Source: Scybalousia_A sp052170555
Lineage (GTDB): Bacteria > Bacteroidota > Bacteroidia > Bacteroidales > P3
DNA length: 64,000 bases
NCBI GenBank assembly: GCA_052170555.1
Contig: JBQNAI010000001.1
Location: forward strand, 248,001 to 312,000
Reading direction: 5' to 3'
Part shown: in pieces, positions 63,122 to 64,000 of the stretch
How positions within the stretch are numbered: the stretch's first letter is position 1
Layout: each line of letters opens with the position of its first letter
Position numbers and translations under genes: made by a program
The notes under the pieces: model-generated
Database searches by the model: none
Told to the model about the DNA's origin: nothing
The model's input: only the letters and a program-made list of their open reading frames with translations

Positions 63122-64000
63122 TTATTCTAAGGATTCTTTAAGCCTTTCTGTATTTTCTGCCAGTTGCAATGCATCCAATAGTTCTTGAATATCACCATCC
63201 ATAAATACAGGAAGATTATACATTGTCCAATTAATACGGTGGTCTGTTATCCTACTCTGTGGGTAGTTGTATGTTCTAATTTTTGCACTTCTATCTCCAG
63301 TAGATACCATTGTTTTTCTCTTTGATGCAATGCCTTCAAGATATTTGGAGTATTCCCTCTCAAATAGCCGAGTACGTAAAACAGTCAAAGCTTTTTCCAA
63401 ATTCTTTACCTGAGACTTTTGATCTTGACAAGAAACCACAATTCCTGTCGGAATATGTGTTAATCTAATAGCTGAATATGTGGTATTGACAGATTGCCCT
63501 CCTGGTCCGCTAGCACAAAATATATCTTTACGAACATCACTCATTTTAAGGTCTACATCAAATTCCTCTGCCTCAGGCAGGACGACCACGCTAGCAGCTG
63601 AGGTATGTACCCTGCCTTGTGTTTCTGTCTGGGGAACCCTTTGGACTCTGTGTACTCCAGATTCATACTTCATTTGACCATACACGCCGTCCTTTCCGCT
63701 GACATTTATAACGATCTCTTTATAGCCTCCAGAAGTGCCCGGAGTATAATCTACGACTTCGGTTTTCCATCCTCGTTTTTCAAAATATTTGACATACATA
63801 CGATATAAATCACCTGCAAAAATACTTGCCTCATCACCTCCTGTACCTGCACGAATTTCAAATATAGCATTTTTCCCATCTTGCGGGTCCGCTGGAATTA
63901 ATAACAGACGAATATCTTCCTCCATTTTTTCTTGCTTTTCTTGAAATTCCGAGAGTTCAATCTTTGCCATATCACGAAATTCTTCGTCTTTCTCGTTATC
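63122..64000 (-). CDS. prfA: peptide chain release factor 1 (N-terminal part beyond window)
   Basis: The frame stays open through the window edge, so the N-terminal part is missing and the ATG at 63970 is internal. Visible: the core IFEIRAGTGGDEASIFAGDL, HRVQRVPQTETQGRVHTSA, the catalytic GGQ in ASGPGGQSVNTTYSAIR, and the C-terminal helices. The anticodon-like PVT loop is not clear in this stretch, but the GGD and HTSA features fit RF1. It ends translation at UAA and UAG. About 50 bases from porZ. Confidence 0.95.
   Translation of the reverse strand, partial: DNEKDEEFRDMAKIELSEFQEKQEKMEEDIRLLLIPADPQDGKNAIFEIRAGTGGDEASIFAGDLYRMYVKYFEKRGWKTEVVDYTPGTSGGYKEIVINVSGKDGVYGQMKYESGVHRVQRVPQTETQGRVHTSAASVVVLPEAEEFDVDLKMSDVRKDIFCASGPGGQSVNTTYSAIRLTHIPTGIVVSCQDQKSQVKNLEKALTVLRTRLFEREYSKYLEGIASKRKTMVSTGDRSAKIRTYNYPQSRITDHRINWTMYNLPVFMDGDIQELLDALQLAENTERLKESLE

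Overview
The window comes from an AT-rich member of the Bacteroidota, most likely order Bacteroidales. Evidence: promoters of the TTTG-N19-TAnnTTTG type recur in front of genes on both strands; there is a type IX secretion system (T9SS) with gliding-type parts (gldD, porZ) and several cargo proteins with T9SS sorting tails; the primary sigma factor has the short Bacteroidota form; and TonB-type receptors, DUF4625 lipoproteins, a DUF2723 membrane protein and TamL are all typical of the phylum.

Layout. 1-3.6 kb: the end of a TPR protein, an outer-membrane barrel protein and a small secreted protein behind a long structured leader. 3.7-8.1 kb: a minus-strand TetR regulator and a two-subunit ABC exporter. 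8.3-18.2 kb: plus-strand housekeeping block (rsfS, ftsH, LUD-domain protein, cdsA, psd, arginine deiminase, DUF2723 protein). 18.4-22.4 kb: gldD divergent from a T9SS type B cargo protein, then birA. 22.8-26.5 kb: succinate dehydrogenase/fumarate reductase operon. 26.8-35.2 kb, minus strand: tamL-waaA, a barrel-like protein, an M14 carboxypeptidase with T9SS tail, and pabC-pabB-pabA for folate. 35.5-40.9 kb: YitT membrane protein, a small odd patch with three tiny genes, then a probable metal-uptake cluster (His/Cys-rich protein, TonB receptor, two DUF4625 lipoproteins). 44.9-52.3 kb: cell-surface proteins. 53.4-64 kb: M16 peptidase, nadD, rpoD, folK, three tRNAs, recO, porZ and the 3' part of prfA.

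The most striking content is at 41.1-44.5 kb, which at first sight holds no gene. Read across frameshifts it contains, in the canonical order, remnants of cas12a, cas4, cas1 and cas2: a complete type V-A CRISPR-Cas operon that has decayed. A good promoter survives in front of it, about 780 codons have been deleted from cas12a, and a copy of a local dispersed repeat sits inside cas1. No CRISPR array is recognisable nearby.

A second notable point is a cobalamin riboswitch (48572-48728) placed in front of a 1142-residue T9SS-secreted adhesin-like protein rather than a classical B12 transporter, suggesting a surface protein with a role in corrinoid capture. A family of short palindromic repeats built on AAAGTGYGACATTA and AAATTCTTTTC occurs at seven intergenic or pseudogene sites.
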